The notes: generated by a model from the sequence alone, not told the origin. Positions 1-7,742 are shown, counted from the first letter of the stretch. The stretch is 27,327 bases of DNA from an uncultured Peptoniphilus sp. (GCF_946222045.1 NZ_CAMILN010000023.1:1-27327), one strand, 5' to 3'. Made by a program: numbers and translations.

Positions 1-54
1 AAAAACTGACCTCCTTAAGTTGGTTTTTAGGTCCAACTTTTGGGGGTCAGTTCA
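1..54. mobile_element. Right end of an IS3-family (IS150-like) insertion sequence, partial
   Basis: Positions 30-54 read on the minus strand begin TGAACTGACCCCCAAAAGTT, which matches from memory the terminal inverted repeat type of IS150-group IS3 elements. The outer tip is at about 54, so the element lies to the left and its transposase is outside the window. Positions 4-23 and 33-52 are near-perfect inverted copies of each other (17 of 20 match) around a 9-nt loop, so the end also folds as a hairpin that could stop transposase transcription. A solo remnant or a miniature element is the alternative. Confidence 0.5.
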
Positions 55-399
55 CACGCCGGTGGATTTTTTATTGTTTAATACTTCTATATTATTTCTT
101 TCATTTAGTGTAAGCTATTTATAGCTCATATTAACTTCTGTGTTTGTTTTTGTCGCTATTAACATTTTACACGAAGTTAGTATGAGTTTTTTATATTTTA
201 TTTGTGTCGCATTTAATTTTACAGCCTATCTTTTAGAAAAATAATTTTTATAAAGATGAAAATAAAAAAGGATTTCCTAATAAAGAGTTCAAGGTGACAT
301 TACTTCAATCTATTAAAATAGTAATTGAAAAAGATAATTTATTGTGATAATCTAATTAATAGGAAAACAATTCCAAATATAAAAAAGGAGGTGGAAAAG
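55..399. other. Gene-free leader between the IS end and glutaminase
   Basis: No convincing ORF is seen on either strand. The stretch is very AT-rich and holds a perfect 6-bp palindrome with a 2-nt centre (AGCTAT at 113-118, ATAGCT at 121-126) and, directly after it, a long hairpin with a T-run (126-192, listed separately). The glutaminase frame stays open upstream to a TTG at 325, but that part lacks a ribosome site and is taken as non-coding. No clear -35/-10 pair was found. Confidence 0.5.
126..192 (+). terminator. Long hairpin with T-run, terminator-like
   Basis: Arms 126-142 and 170-185 pair over about 16 bases with one G-U pair and one bulge, around a 27-nt loop, followed by TTTTTT at 187-192. 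It could end a transcript coming from the IS, or act as a 5' leader structure of the glutaminase operon. The loop is long for a simple terminator, so the role is uncertain. Confidence 0.4.
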
Positions 400-1323
400 A
401 TGTTTTATTCAGAAGAAGTTTTAGAAGAAGCCCTCAGACTTGGTAGAAAATACCTACACGAAGGGGCTGTTGCAGATTACATTCCAGAGCTTGCTAGGGT
501 AGATGCAAACAAGCTTGCTATTTCTACAATTGAAGATGGAAATATCTATAGTGTTGGGGATTCTAAGGTTAGGTTTTCTATCCAGTCAATTATAAAGGTT
601 ATTCTTTATGCGCTGGCCATGGAAAACTACAAGGTCTCTGAACTTAAGAAATATGTAGGCGTTAGGCCATCAGCTAAACCTTTTAACTCTGTAATCGAGC
701 TTGAGCTTTCGGAAAAGAAGATACCAGTCAATCCCTTTATCAATGCTGGCGCAATTATTATAGTAGCTATTTTATATAATGTTTATAGGGAAAAAACCTT
801 TGATGTAATAATTGAAAAGGCTAGCGAATTTTTAGGTGAAGAAGTTGACTACAGTAGGGAAATTGCCCAGTCAGAAAAGGAATCTTCCTTTACAAATAGG
901 ACCCTAATCTACTTGATGTTAGCTAAGGGAATTCTGCCAAGTGACACAAAGGTTGAAGAGGTATTGGATACATATTTTAAAGCTTGTTCAATTCTTGTAA
1001 ACACAGAAAACTTGGCGCACATGTCCTATGTTATCTCAAATGATGGCGTGGACCTAGAAGGAAAAGAAGTGATAACTCCAAATGAAGCAAGAGTACTAAG
1101 ATCTCTAATGGCAACTTGTGGTACCTATGACTACTCAGGTGACTTCGCCATAAGGGTTGGACTCCCTGCCAAATCAGGAGTTGGTGGCGGAATTGTAACT
1201 GCTTCCAAAAACAAAACAGGCCTTGCAGTCTATGCTCCAAGACTTGACACACACGGTAACTCCTACTCTGGAGTTAGGATGTTAGAATACTTATCAGAAG
1301 AATTAGACTTATCAATTTATTAA
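400..1323 (+). CDS. glsA: Glutaminase (beta-lactamase-fold GlsA/YbgJ type)
   Basis: Cytosolic hydrolysis of L-glutamine to glutamate and ammonia. The 307-residue product has the usual family length. Visible motifs: the S-x-x-K active site in FSIQSIIK (Ser63, Lys66), NAGA (Asn115), a Tyr in TYFKACS (192), the GTYDYSGDFA segment (241-250) and PAKSGVGGG (256-264, Ser259). The frame is open back to a TTG at 325, but a strong AAGGAGGTGG lies just before the ATG at 400, and family proteins start here, so 400 is chosen. The stop codon overlaps the ribosome site of the AGCS gene 11 bp downstream, so the pair is one operon. B. subtilis has the same glutaminase-transporter pairing (ybgJ-ybgH, also glsA-glnT), which supports a glutamine catabolic unit. 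The usual family motif QSISK reads QSIIK here. Confidence 0.93.
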   Translation: MFYSEEVLEEALRLGRKYLHEGAVADYIPELARVDANKLAISTIEDGNIYSVGDSKVRFSIQSIIKVILYALAMENYKVSELKKYVGVRPSAKPFNSVIELELSEKKIPVNPFINAGAIIIVAILYNVYREKTFDVIIEKASEFLGEEVDYSREIAQSEKESSFTNRTLIYLMLAKGILPSDTKVEEVLDTYFKACSILVNTENLAHMSYVISNDGVDLEGKEVITPNEARVLRSLMATCGTYDYSGDFAIRVGLPAKSGVGGGIVTASKNKTGLAVYAPRLDTHGNSYSGVRMLEYLSEELDLSIY

Positions 1324-1334
1324 AGGAGTAAAAA

Positions 1335-2738
1335 ATGAGAGAATTATTATCAGCCGTCAACGGCGTCTTATATTATCCAATACTAATTATAGTATTACTT
1401 GCCTGTGGATTTTATTTCACATTTAGGACAAAATTTGTACAATTTTCATTATTTGGAGAAGCTTTTAGAGTTATTTCAGAAAAACCAGAAGGAGAAGACG
1501 ACGTATCTTCCTTCCAAGCACTTATGGTATCAACAGCATCAAGAGTTGGTACAGGTAATATAGTTGGTGTTGCCAATGCAATTTGCCTTGGTGGACCTGG
1601 TGCAGTATTTTGGATGTGGATCATTGCCCTAATTGGTAGTGCTTCAGCCTTTATTGAATCAACACTTGCACAAATTTATAAAAAACGTGGTGATGATGGA
1701 GTATCCTATGGTGGACCTTCTTACTACATAGAAAATGCCATTGGATCAAGAGGACTTGGAGTTCTATTTGCAATATCACTTATTGCAACTTATGCAGTTG
1801 GATTTAACATGCTTGCATCCTTCAACCTTCAAGACTCTTTTAGAGTTTATGACTTCTACGTACCAGGAAAAACTCCTTGGATGATAGGTGCAGTTCTTGC
1901 TATCCTAGCAGGATATTGTATCCTTGGTGGTGGAAAGAGAATTATAAAATACACATCTTTACTAGTTCCAGTAATGGGTGTTATCTTTGTAGTTATGGCT
2001 CTTGTAATGATCATTATTAATGCAAAAAATATTCCAGCAATGTTTGGTATGATTTTTGAAGACGCATTTAACTTTAAGGCAATCTTTGGTGGAGTTGCAG
2101 GTTCAGCCCTAGTACAAGGTATTAAGAGAGGTCTTTATTCCAATGAAGCTGGTATGGGTTCTGCTCCAAACGCAGCAGCATCAGCATCAGTTTCTCACCC
2201 TGTTAAACAAGGTCTAGTACAAATGATTTCTGTATTCCTTGATACAATTGTTATCTGTTCAGCAACAGCATTTATGTCACTTGCATCAGGAATAACTCCA
2301 ACAGAAGAATTAGCAGGAGCTCCATTTGTTCAAGCATCACTTGCAACAGTATTTGGAAAATATGGTAATTTATTTATCACAATTTCACTTGCCCTATTTG
2401 CCTTTACAACACTTCTTGGTAACCTATACTATGTTGACTCTTGTTTAACATATCTTAACAAGAAGATTCCTTCAAAGACATTTATGCTTTGCTACAGAAT
2501 TATAGCAATCATCCTAATCTTTGTTGGAGCAGGAATTGAAATGTCACTTGCATGGGACATCGCTGACTTCTTAATGGGAGTTATGTGCTTAATCAACATT
2601 CCATCAATTATTATCCTTGGTGGAACAGCCCTTAAGGCTCTTGACGACTACAAGAAACAAAGAGCAGAAGATAAGAACCCAGTATTCAAAGCAGATGCAG
2701 TTGGCATCAACACTTCAAAATTAGACTACTGGAAATAA
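1335..2738 (+). CDS. Sodium:alanine/glutamine symporter, AGCS family
   Basis: Integral membrane protein of 467 residues, typical of the AGCS (alanine/glycine:cation symporter) family, using a Na+ or H+ gradient to import small neutral amino acids. The family signature GTGNIVGVANAI lies at about 72-83, followed by GGPGAVFWMW, and about ten hydrophobic segments run through the chain. GGVAGSALVQGIKRGLYSNE and the following GMGSAPNAAA are also typical. A clear AAAGGAG precedes the ATG. It sits 11 bp after glutaminase, so glutamine is the most likely substrate (as for GlnT/AlsT), but alanine or glycine cannot be excluded from sequence. A good intrinsic terminator follows at 2766. Confidence 0.9.
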   Translation: MRELLSAVNGVLYYPILIIVLLACGFYFTFRTKFVQFSLFGEAFRVISEKPEGEDDVSSFQALMVSTASRVGTGNIVGVANAICLGGPGAVFWMWIIALIGSASAFIESTLAQIYKKRGDDGVSYGGPSYYIENAIGSRGLGVLFAISLIATYAVGFNMLASFNLQDSFRVYDFYVPGKTPWMIGAVLAILAGYCILGGGKRIIKYTSLLVPVMGVIFVVMALVMIIINAKNIPAMFGMIFEDAFNFKAIFGGVAGSALVQGIKRGLYSNEAGMGSAPNAAASASVSHPVKQGLVQMISVFLDTIVICSATAFMSLASGITPTEELAGAPFVQASLATVFGKYGNLFITISLALFAFTTLLGNLYYVDSCLTYLNKKIPSKTFMLCYRIIAIILIFVGAGIEMSLAWDIADFLMGVMCLINIPSIIILGGTALKALDDYKKQRAEDKNPVFKADAVGINTSKLDYWK

Positions 2739-2765
2739 TAAGAAAATAATAGAATAATTTGTTAA

Positions 2766-2800
2766 TGGATCTAAGTTAGCTTAGGTCCATTTTTATTTTA
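2766..2800 (+). terminator. Intrinsic terminator of the glutaminase-AGCS operon
   Basis: Arms 2766-2775 (TGGATCTAAG) and 2780-2789 (CTTAGGTCCA) pair over 10 bases with one G-U, loop TTAG, then a T-rich tail from 2790. Confidence 0.85.
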
Positions 2801-2801
2801 T

Positions 2802-3089
2802 AAGGTTTTTTTATTATTGGAATTTTTAGTAGAATTTAAAATTTTGTGCAGGTTTATAAAGCTAGAAGATTTATAGGGTCTTTCAAAACTTATAAATATA
2901 GACAATATAAAAAATTATGAGCCTATATTAAAGTTAGACCTTCTGAATAAATATGAGTTTATAAAAACTTATGAACTTGTGAATAAATATAAGATTATAA
3001 AAATTTATGGACTTATAGATAAGCGTAAGCTTGTAAAAGTTTATAGATTAGTGAAAAATTGTGATTTTTAAAAGTTTTATGTCTTACAA
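2802..3089 (+). repeat. Degenerate direct-repeat array, 36-nt period
   Basis: Eight successive 36-nt units start at 2802, 2838, 2874, 2910, 2946, 2982, 3018 and 3054. Similarity is clearest from 2910 on. In one frame each unit reads as 12 codons: KNYEPILKLDLL, NKYEFIKTYELV, NKYKIIKIYGLI, DKRKLVKVYRLV, KNCDF-stop-KFYVLQ; the two units before 2874 (KVFLLLEFLVEF, KILCRFIKLEDL) and the one starting at 2874 fit loosely. Stops at 2874 and 3069 and the lack of a start with ribosome site make it non-coding now. It may be a decayed repeat-protein gene or a tandem DNA/RNA repeat. The rest of the 2739-3290 gap holds only the two terminators. Confidence 0.6.
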
Positions 3090-3177
3090 ATTTCAAGAAA
3101 GAAAAGACTTTAGAATAAGTTTTGAAAGAGATGAAAGACAAAAAGATTAATAAAGAAATTATAAATTAAGACAAAGA

Positions 3178-3201
3178 GAAAACCCATGGATGTCCATGGG
3201 T
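3178..3201 (-). terminator. Intrinsic terminator of the yjiH-flavin reductase unit
   Basis: Arms ACCCATGG (3182-3189) and CCATGGGT (3194-3201) form a perfect 8-bp stem with a 4-nt loop. On the minus strand it is followed by TTTTCTCTTT. It lies 90 bp past the flavin reductase stop. Confidence 0.75.
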
Positions 3202-3290
3202 CTCTGTGAGAATTATAAAGAAGGGAGGCGACAGAGTCACACTCGCTTATTTATCATAAACTCATTATTTATTTCCTTTTACTTGCCTTC

Positions 3291-3968
3291 TTATTTACCA
3301 GCGATACCTTCTAGTCCCTTGTCAACAAGAGCTTGTTTAGCTGGGTCAATCTTTGGAGTGTCCATTGTGAAAGAGTTGTCTACAACTGTGAAGTCAAAGT
3401 ATCCAAGTCTTGCAACTGGTCTAATCTTTGTTACATCAACCTTGTCTTCTTCTGTTATAAATTCGTCCTTGATGTGGATTCCCACAACTTCTCCAATGAT
3501 TATGTCAATTGTGTTTATTGTGTCAACGCCTGGAAGTCTTAGAGTTTGAACATACTTGATTTCGTATTGAACAGGTGAAGCTTTAACTCTTGCTACATCA
3601 ACGATTTCTGAGTCAGCTTTTTCTAGTCCACAGTAGTCGAACTTGTCCTTGAAGCCTTCTGGCAATTCAGCAATTGATGATTTGTTCATAGCTTCTGCAA
3701 GGTCTTCTGAAACCATGTTGTAAACAAATTCGCCAGTTCTTTCTATGTTTTTAACAGTATTTTTTCTGTCGTCAAAGACGTTTTGGTTAGCTGAGAATAA
3801 TACTAGTGGCGGATCAAAAGTTAGGTTTGTGAATTGTGAATATGGTGCAATGTTGTCTGTACCGTCTTCGTTTTTAGTTGAGATCCATCCGATTACTCTT
3901 GGCACTGTACATGATTTAAATGGGTTTTTCTTTAGTCCGTGGTTATTTTTCTTTGGTTCGTAAAACAT
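3291..3968 (-). CDS. Flavin reductase-like, FMN-binding split-barrel protein
   Basis: A 225-residue cytosolic protein of the flavin reductase-like / flavoredoxin (DIM6/NTAB) family, expected to bind FMN and use it in NAD(P)H-linked reduction; its substrate cannot be told. Supporting segments are the N-terminal FKSCTVPRVIGWISTKNEDG, IAPYSQFTNLTFDPPLVLFS (about 40-59) and EFVYNMVSEDLAEAMN (about 79-94), the classic flavin-pocket elements, then GEVVGIHIKDEF and RPVARLGYFDF near the end. A strong AAAGGAG ribosome site precedes the ATG. It lies 46 bp downstream of the YjiH-type gene on the same strand and ends at the 3182 hairpin, so the two are probably co-transcribed. No transmembrane segment or signal peptide. 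Confidence 0.85.
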   Translation of the reverse strand: MFYEPKKNNHGLKKNPFKSCTVPRVIGWISTKNEDGTDNIAPYSQFTNLTFDPPLVLFSANQNVFDDRKNTVKNIERTGEFVYNMVSEDLAEAMNKSSIAELPEGFKDKFDYCGLEKADSEIVDVARVKASPVQYEIKYVQTLRLPGVDTINTIDIIIGEVVGIHIKDEFITEEDKVDVTKIRPVARLGYFDFTVVDNSFTMDTPKIDPAKQALVDKGLEGIAGK

Positions 3969-4014
3969 AATATATCTCCTTTTTAAAAAAATTTAATTAC
4001 AATAAATTATCTAA

Positions 4015-5346
4015 TTATTTGATTAACAAAAATGCAATAGGCGTAGTTATTAAGAAACAGAACACAGTTCTTTCAAACCATATTATCACTAGGTCTTTAA
4101 TAGAAACATCAATTTCAGATGCTACAATTGTAGGAATTGTAGTTGAGAACATAACTACTTGGGCAACACTCATTACAGAGATTATAAATCTTGTAACTAG
4201 TGGGGCTTTTGTTATTACCATTACTGGCAAGAACATTTCAGCCAGTCCAAGCATAGCTGCCTTTGCTGCTAGTAGTGGCTCTGGTATTCTAAGTAAAAGC
4301 GTAAGTGGATATAGGATATATCCAAAGTAGTCAAATACTTGAGTGTAGTTGGCAATTATAAGTGCAACTAAACCAATTGACATGAAGTTCGGTAGAACTT
4401 CAAAGACTAGGTTAAAGGAATCTAGGACATTCTTAGCAGTTCTTGGTAGAACTGGTCCTGCTTCCTTACAAAGTGTAAGTCCTTCATTAAGTGATGCCTT
4501 GAAGATGTTGCCTTCTAATTTTTCTTCTGGGTAACCTTCCATGTCCTTGTAGTACCTGTCTGGTGCAGTAGAAATCGGTGGAATTCTAACTGTAATAGCA
4601 CTAAGGGCAAAGGTAACAAAAAGTGAAACAAAAACATATTCGCCCCAATATTCCATTAGGTCAGTTGTGTTTGCAATAACTATTAAGAAGGATATTGCAA
4701 CTGTAGTAAAACCTGTTACTACTGCTATGGCTTCTCTTTGTGTGTACTTTCTTTCCCTGTATAGGTCGTCAGTCATCATTACCCCAACTGCAGTTGATCC
4801 CATAAAGGCAGCTACTGCAATAACTGCTGTCCTACCAGGAGTCTTCCAGATGGCCCTCATTATAGGTCTCAAGAAGTTTCCTATAAAATCAATAAAGCCG
4901 TAGTCCATCAAGAAGGTAATAAAAATTGCCGAAATTGGAATTAGTGTACCAACTTGGATAGCTAGTGAATTAAACAAGAAGGGACCGTGGTCATCTCTTG
5001 CTATTGCTTCTGGTGCGTAGCCAGAAAATAAGTAAAGTGTAAATAAGGCTCCAATGAGTTTTGTGAAAGAGAAAATCACCGTAATCTTATCGGCCTTCCA
5101 AGTTCCCTTTACAAAGGGTCTAAAGGCACCTATCATAATTATGATAAAGGCGTAAGCTGTTGCCACTTTTGGCAAGCTGTTTATAAAGAGCGAAATCACA
5201 TATTCTAGTGGGATTGTTGATTTGCCATCTACCTTGATTGGTATGAAAAAAGCAAATATTCCAATGGCACTTAGAATTATAAATTTCATCAGAAGTTTGG
5301 GGTCTTTATAAAGTTTCTCTTCCCTATGTATTGTTTTTTCCTTCAT
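4015..5346 (-). CDS. YjiH family membrane protein (nucleoside-recognition Gate domain)
   Basis: Polytopic membrane protein of 443 residues with about ten hydrophobic segments, resembling Firmicutes YjiH-family proteins that carry the Gate (nucleoside recognition) domain also found in FeoB, nucleoside transporters and SpmA/SpmB. Helix segments such as TAVIAVAAFMGSTAVGVMMT and IGLVALIIANYTQVFDYFGY fit this. The substrate is unknown; in E. coli yjiG and yjiH lie beside the isoaspartyl dipeptidase gene iadA, which only hints at peptides or amino acids. The frame extends 17 codons upstream, but AAAGGAGGAAACGT directly before the ATG at 5346 fixes the start at MKEKTIHREE. Promoter at 5434-5462. Divergent from an AraC-type regulator that may control it. 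Confidence 0.8.
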   Translation of the reverse strand: MKEKTIHREEKLYKDPKLLMKFIILSAIGIFAFFIPIKVDGKSTIPLEYVISLFINSLPKVATAYAFIIIMIGAFRPFVKGTWKADKITVIFSFTKLIGALFTLYLFSGYAPEAIARDDHGPFLFNSLAIQVGTLIPISAIFITFLMDYGFIDFIGNFLRPIMRAIWKTPGRTAVIAVAAFMGSTAVGVMMTDDLYRERKYTQREAIAVVTGFTTVAISFLIVIANTTDLMEYWGEYVFVSLFVTFALSAITVRIPPISTAPDRYYKDMEGYPEEKLEGNIFKASLNEGLTLCKEAGPVLPRTAKNVLDSFNLVFEVLPNFMSIGLVALIIANYTQVFDYFGYILYPLTLLLRIPEPLLAAKAAMLGLAEMFLPVMVITKAPLVTRFIISVMSVAQVVMFSTTIPTIVASEIDVSIKDLVIIWFERTVFCFLITTPIAFLLIK

Positions 5347-5433
5347 ACGTTTCCTCCTTTTGAATACATAATAACCTTTTCCCCAAAAGAAATACATGGA
5401 ATATATTGCTTTAGATTTTAAAGTTTTTGCTTT

Positions 5434-5462
5434 ATAATATAATCGTGATAAAGTGATGGCAA
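5434..5462 (-). promoter_or_regulatory. SigA-type promoter for the YjiH-type gene
   Basis: On the minus strand TTGCCA (5457-5462), a 17-nt spacer and TATTAT (5434-5439), about 80 nt before the chosen start. A near-palindrome CTTTTAAATTAAAAG at 5470-5484, just upstream, could be an operator for the divergent AraC-type regulator (weak). Confidence 0.6.
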
Positions 5463-5571
5463 TATATAGCTTTTAAATTAAAAGATTTATAGCTAAAATA
5501 GACTAGAGATTTAATATTTAGAATTATAAAATTTGAAATAAATGGAAGCAAAAATTAGAAAGGAATAAAAA

Positions 5572-6777
5572 TTGGAAGACAAGTTACTTTTATACGACAT
5601 AATAACAAAGGAGTACATACACAACCTAATATATGGAGACTTGTCACGTGCAAGGCTCTTCCAAAAAACCTTTAACCAGTACCAATTGGACCTTGACACC
5701 AACTACATACTAACTGTCATGTACGATGATTTCTGGAAGATTTGCAAAAATCGTGACAACCACTACAGGTATATATTAAAGAGGAGGCTGCTTGATTACA
5801 CAAGAGAAATAATTAAAGACCACAAGACTATTTCCACAACCCTAACAGGGACAGACAAGATAATAATTTTTTTGGACTGTCAAGGCAAGACGGAGGAAGA
5901 AGCCTTTGACCTAAGCCAAGTCTTGGCAGAAAAAATTATTTCCGATTTGCAAAAAGAAATGACTCACACAGTTAGCATTGGGATAAGTTCCTATTGCAAG
6001 TCCAATAAGGATTTGGCCAAGGGATATGAAGAATCCTTTAACTGCCTGGAAAATATTTTTAACAAGGGACGTGGCAAAATTTTAAGACCAAGCCCCCTAG
6101 ACGTAAATATTGATCAAGACCACAAGTCACAAATTGACAAAAAAATTTATGAATTATTAATAAAAATTGGTCTCCAAGACAAGGCAGGTTCCTACGACCT
6201 AGTAGATGAAATTGTCCAGGATATGGTGGAGAGAAATGTAAATGAAGAGTATATCAAGTCCAATGTAATAAGGCTTCTTGTAGAAGTTATAAATTATTTT
6301 TCAAGGGGCCAGCTCAAGTCAGACCTTTCACTTATAACAGTTAAGAGCATAGAGACTATTGTTGGGTCCAACAACATTGACGACACCAAGTCAGCCATAA
6401 AAAGGACCATTGACTTAATAGCTTCTGGACTAGAGAGAGAAAATCACCACGACTTAGCTATGAACAATGCCAAGGCCTATATAGAGAAATATTATATTAA
6501 GGATATCAGCCTTGATGAAATCTCCATGGTTGCAGGCTACAGCAAGAGTCACTTCTCTAGGACCTTTAAGGAAATGATGGGAGTAAACTTTTCAAAATAC
6601 CTAGTCCAAGTTAGGATAGAGAGGGCTGAAAAGCTTTTAATAAATTCTGACCAGTCCATCTATGACATATCACTTGAAGTTGGCTTCAACGACTACTCCT
6701 ATTTTTCCAAGGCCTTTAAGGATGCCTATGGACTTAGTCCCAAAGACTACAGAAAAAATAAAAAATCAAAGTCATGA
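5572..6777 (+). CDS. AraC-family transcriptional regulator with GGDEF-like sensor region
   Basis: A 401-residue regulator. The C-terminal ~100 residues are a full AraC/XylS double helix-turn-helix: YYIKDISLDEISMVAGYSKS then HFSRTFKEMMGV, and the second helix pair ending IYDISLEVGFNDYSYFSKAF and GLSPKDYRKN. The N-terminal part (about 45-170) with FLDCQGKTEEEAFDLSQVLA and HTVSIGISSYCKSNKDLAKG looks like the degenerate GGDEF-like domain of CdaR/YesN-type regulators. It lacks the phospho-receiver of YesN, so the signal is unclear. The start is a TTG with AAAGGAA seven bases upstream; no ATG exists near it. Divergent from the YjiH-type membrane gene, its most likely target. Confidence 0.87.
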   Translation: MEDKLLLYDIITKEYIHNLIYGDLSRARLFQKTFNQYQLDLDTNYILTVMYDDFWKICKNRDNHYRYILKRRLLDYTREIIKDHKTISTTLTGTDKIIIFLDCQGKTEEEAFDLSQVLAEKIISDLQKEMTHTVSIGISSYCKSNKDLAKGYEESFNCLENIFNKGRGKILRPSPLDVNIDQDHKSQIDKKIYELLIKIGLQDKAGSYDLVDEIVQDMVERNVNEEYIKSNVIRLLVEVINYFSRGQLKSDLSLITVKSIETIVGSNNIDDTKSAIKRTIDLIASGLERENHHDLAMNNAKAYIEKYYIKDISLDEISMVAGYSKSHFSRTFKEMMGVNFSKYLVQVRIERAEKLLINSDQSIYDISLEVGFNDYSYFSKAFKDAYGLSPKDYRKNKKSKS

Positions 6778-6782
6778 AAAAT

Positions 6783-6812
6783 TGCCAGAGACCTATTCTG
6801 GCATTTTTTGTT
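6783..6812 (+). terminator. Intrinsic terminator after the AraC-type gene
   Basis: TGCCAGA (6783-6789) pairs with TCTGGCA (6797-6803), 7-nt loop, followed by TTTTTT. Confidence 0.8.
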
Positions 6813-6880
6813 TTTACTACTTAAAAACATTAATATTTAGGCAAAAATACCTATGCAACCAAAAGTTGCGGCCCATTTGC

Positions 6881-6909
6881 TTGTTAGACAAGGATATTTT
6901 TGTTATTAT
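6881..6909 (+). promoter_or_regulatory. Promoter for the XRE regulator gene
   Basis: TTGTTA (6881-6886), 17-nt spacer, TATTAT (6904-6909). A small hairpin GCAAC-CAAAA-GTTGC lies just upstream (about 6855-6869) and could be a regulator site. Confidence 0.5.
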
Positions 6910-6954
6910 TTCATACATAAATGAATTTACAGATATAAAAAGCGAGTGAAAATT

Positions 6955-7539
6955 ATGTATGGAGAAAAAATAAAAACTAAGAGGAGAGAATTAAATCTTT
7001 CCCAAGAAGATCTTGCCAATAAACTTTTTGTGACGAGACAGGCCATATCCAAGTGGGAAAATGATAAAGCCACGCCAACAATGACTAACCTAAGGGAACT
7101 TTCTGAAGTCTTTGGAGTGGACATGGCTTATTTTATTGGCGAAGCTGATGGTGAAAAGAAATCAGATAATAATAAAGAAGAATCAGATGAAGTTGAAGAA
7201 ATAAAAGAAGAAAAGCTAAGCAAGAAAAGAATAATTGGCAAGGGACTTTGGGACATCTTTATCTATGCCTGCCTTTGCATCATAGGGATTTTCTTTTACT
7301 CAGTCTATTATTATCTATTTATGGAAAGACTTTTGGGGAAAGACCCAAGTCAGATGCCCTACTTGATCCTAACTGTATACATGATAGTGGCAGTGATATC
7401 CTTTCCCCAAGCCAATAAAGATCTGGGAGAAAAATTAGATGACTTGGAATACAACCTATTCTCGAAAGTAGTCCTTCCATTGGTTTATCTTTTCTCTCCA
7501 ATAATTGTATTTTATTACATCATAAAAAAGAAAAATTAA
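6955..7539 (+). CDS. XRE-family regulator with C-terminal membrane domain
   Basis: About 194 residues. The first 60 residues form a Cro/CI-type helix-turn-helix (KIKTKRRELNLSQEDLANKL, then VTRQAISKWENDKATPTMTN). An acidic, charged linker follows (about 70-95), then three hydrophobic segments (about 100-122, 133-150, 164-190), so the DNA-binding head is tethered to the membrane. Such single-chain membrane HTH proteins occur in Firmicutes, often with unknown signals. The ATG at 6955 is preferred; a GTG three codons upstream at 6946 is also possible, and the ribosome site (GCGAGTG) is weak in either case. It has its own promoter at 6881 and terminator at 7541. Target genes are unknown; the next gene, mgtE, has its own leader. 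Confidence 0.82.
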   Translation: MYGEKIKTKRRELNLSQEDLANKLFVTRQAISKWENDKATPTMTNLRELSEVFGVDMAYFIGEADGEKKSDNNKEESDEVEEIKEEKLSKKRIIGKGLWDIFIYACLCIIGIFFYSVYYYLFMERLLGKDPSQMPYLILTVYMIVAVISFPQANKDLGEKLDDLEYNLFSKVVLPLVYLFSPIIVFYYIIKKKN

Positions 7540-7540
7540 G

Positions 7541-7567
7541 TCCACCAAAGTTGGTGGATTTTTTTAT
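7541..7567 (+). terminator. Intrinsic terminator after the XRE gene
   Basis: TCCACCAA (7541-7548) and TTGGTGGA (7551-7558) are perfectly complementary and are followed by TTTTTTT. Confidence 0.8.
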
Positions 7568-7601
7568 TAGAAAATAATAAATAGTCGAGAAGCCCTTTAT
7601 A

Positions 7602-7742
7602 TGATAAAATATCTACCATGGAGGTGTTTACATGGATACCAGTCGACCCTGGAAAAAATGTACATGCCTAAGCGATAAAGAAAATCTTGTGAGTAATAGC
7701 TAGATAAATTAGTTTTCATGAATCTTTACCGCTAGGCAGCGA
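7602..7742 (+). promoter_or_regulatory. Promoter and structured leader of mgtE, M-box-like Mg2+ riboswitch candidate
   Basis: An extended -10 (TGATAAAAT, 7602-7610) is followed by a leader of about 170 nt before mgtE. The stretch GAGGTGTTTACATGGATACC and, after it, GACCC, AAAATGT, GCC and GATAAAGAA recall, from memory, the M-box (ykoK) core order. Visible pairing: TACAT 7629-7633 with ATGTA 7658-7662, enclosing CCAG/CTGG; and a long stem 7666-7681 with 7723-7737. Placement before a magnesium channel gene supports Mg2+ sensing. The usual GUUAGGUGAGGCUCC box is degenerate, so another RNA class is possible. Confidence 0.45.

Noticed and set aside
325..399. N-terminal extension of the glutaminase from a TTG
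   Set aside because: No ribosome site before the TTG, composition unlike coding sequence, and a strong AAGGAGGTGG sits inside it just before the ATG at 400.
2802..3089. CRISPR array
   Set aside because: Units are degenerate, contiguous and 36 nt in total with no constant repeat separated by unique spacers; no cas genes nearby.
3190..3549. Plus-strand 119-codon frame
   Set aside because: Starts in the terminator hairpin and runs antisense to the flavin reductase gene, which has clear family motifs and a good ribosome site.
6662..6949. Plus-strand 95-codon frame overlapping the AraC gene end
   Set aside because: Out of frame with the AraC-type HTH, runs through the terminator at 6783, and has no ribosome site.
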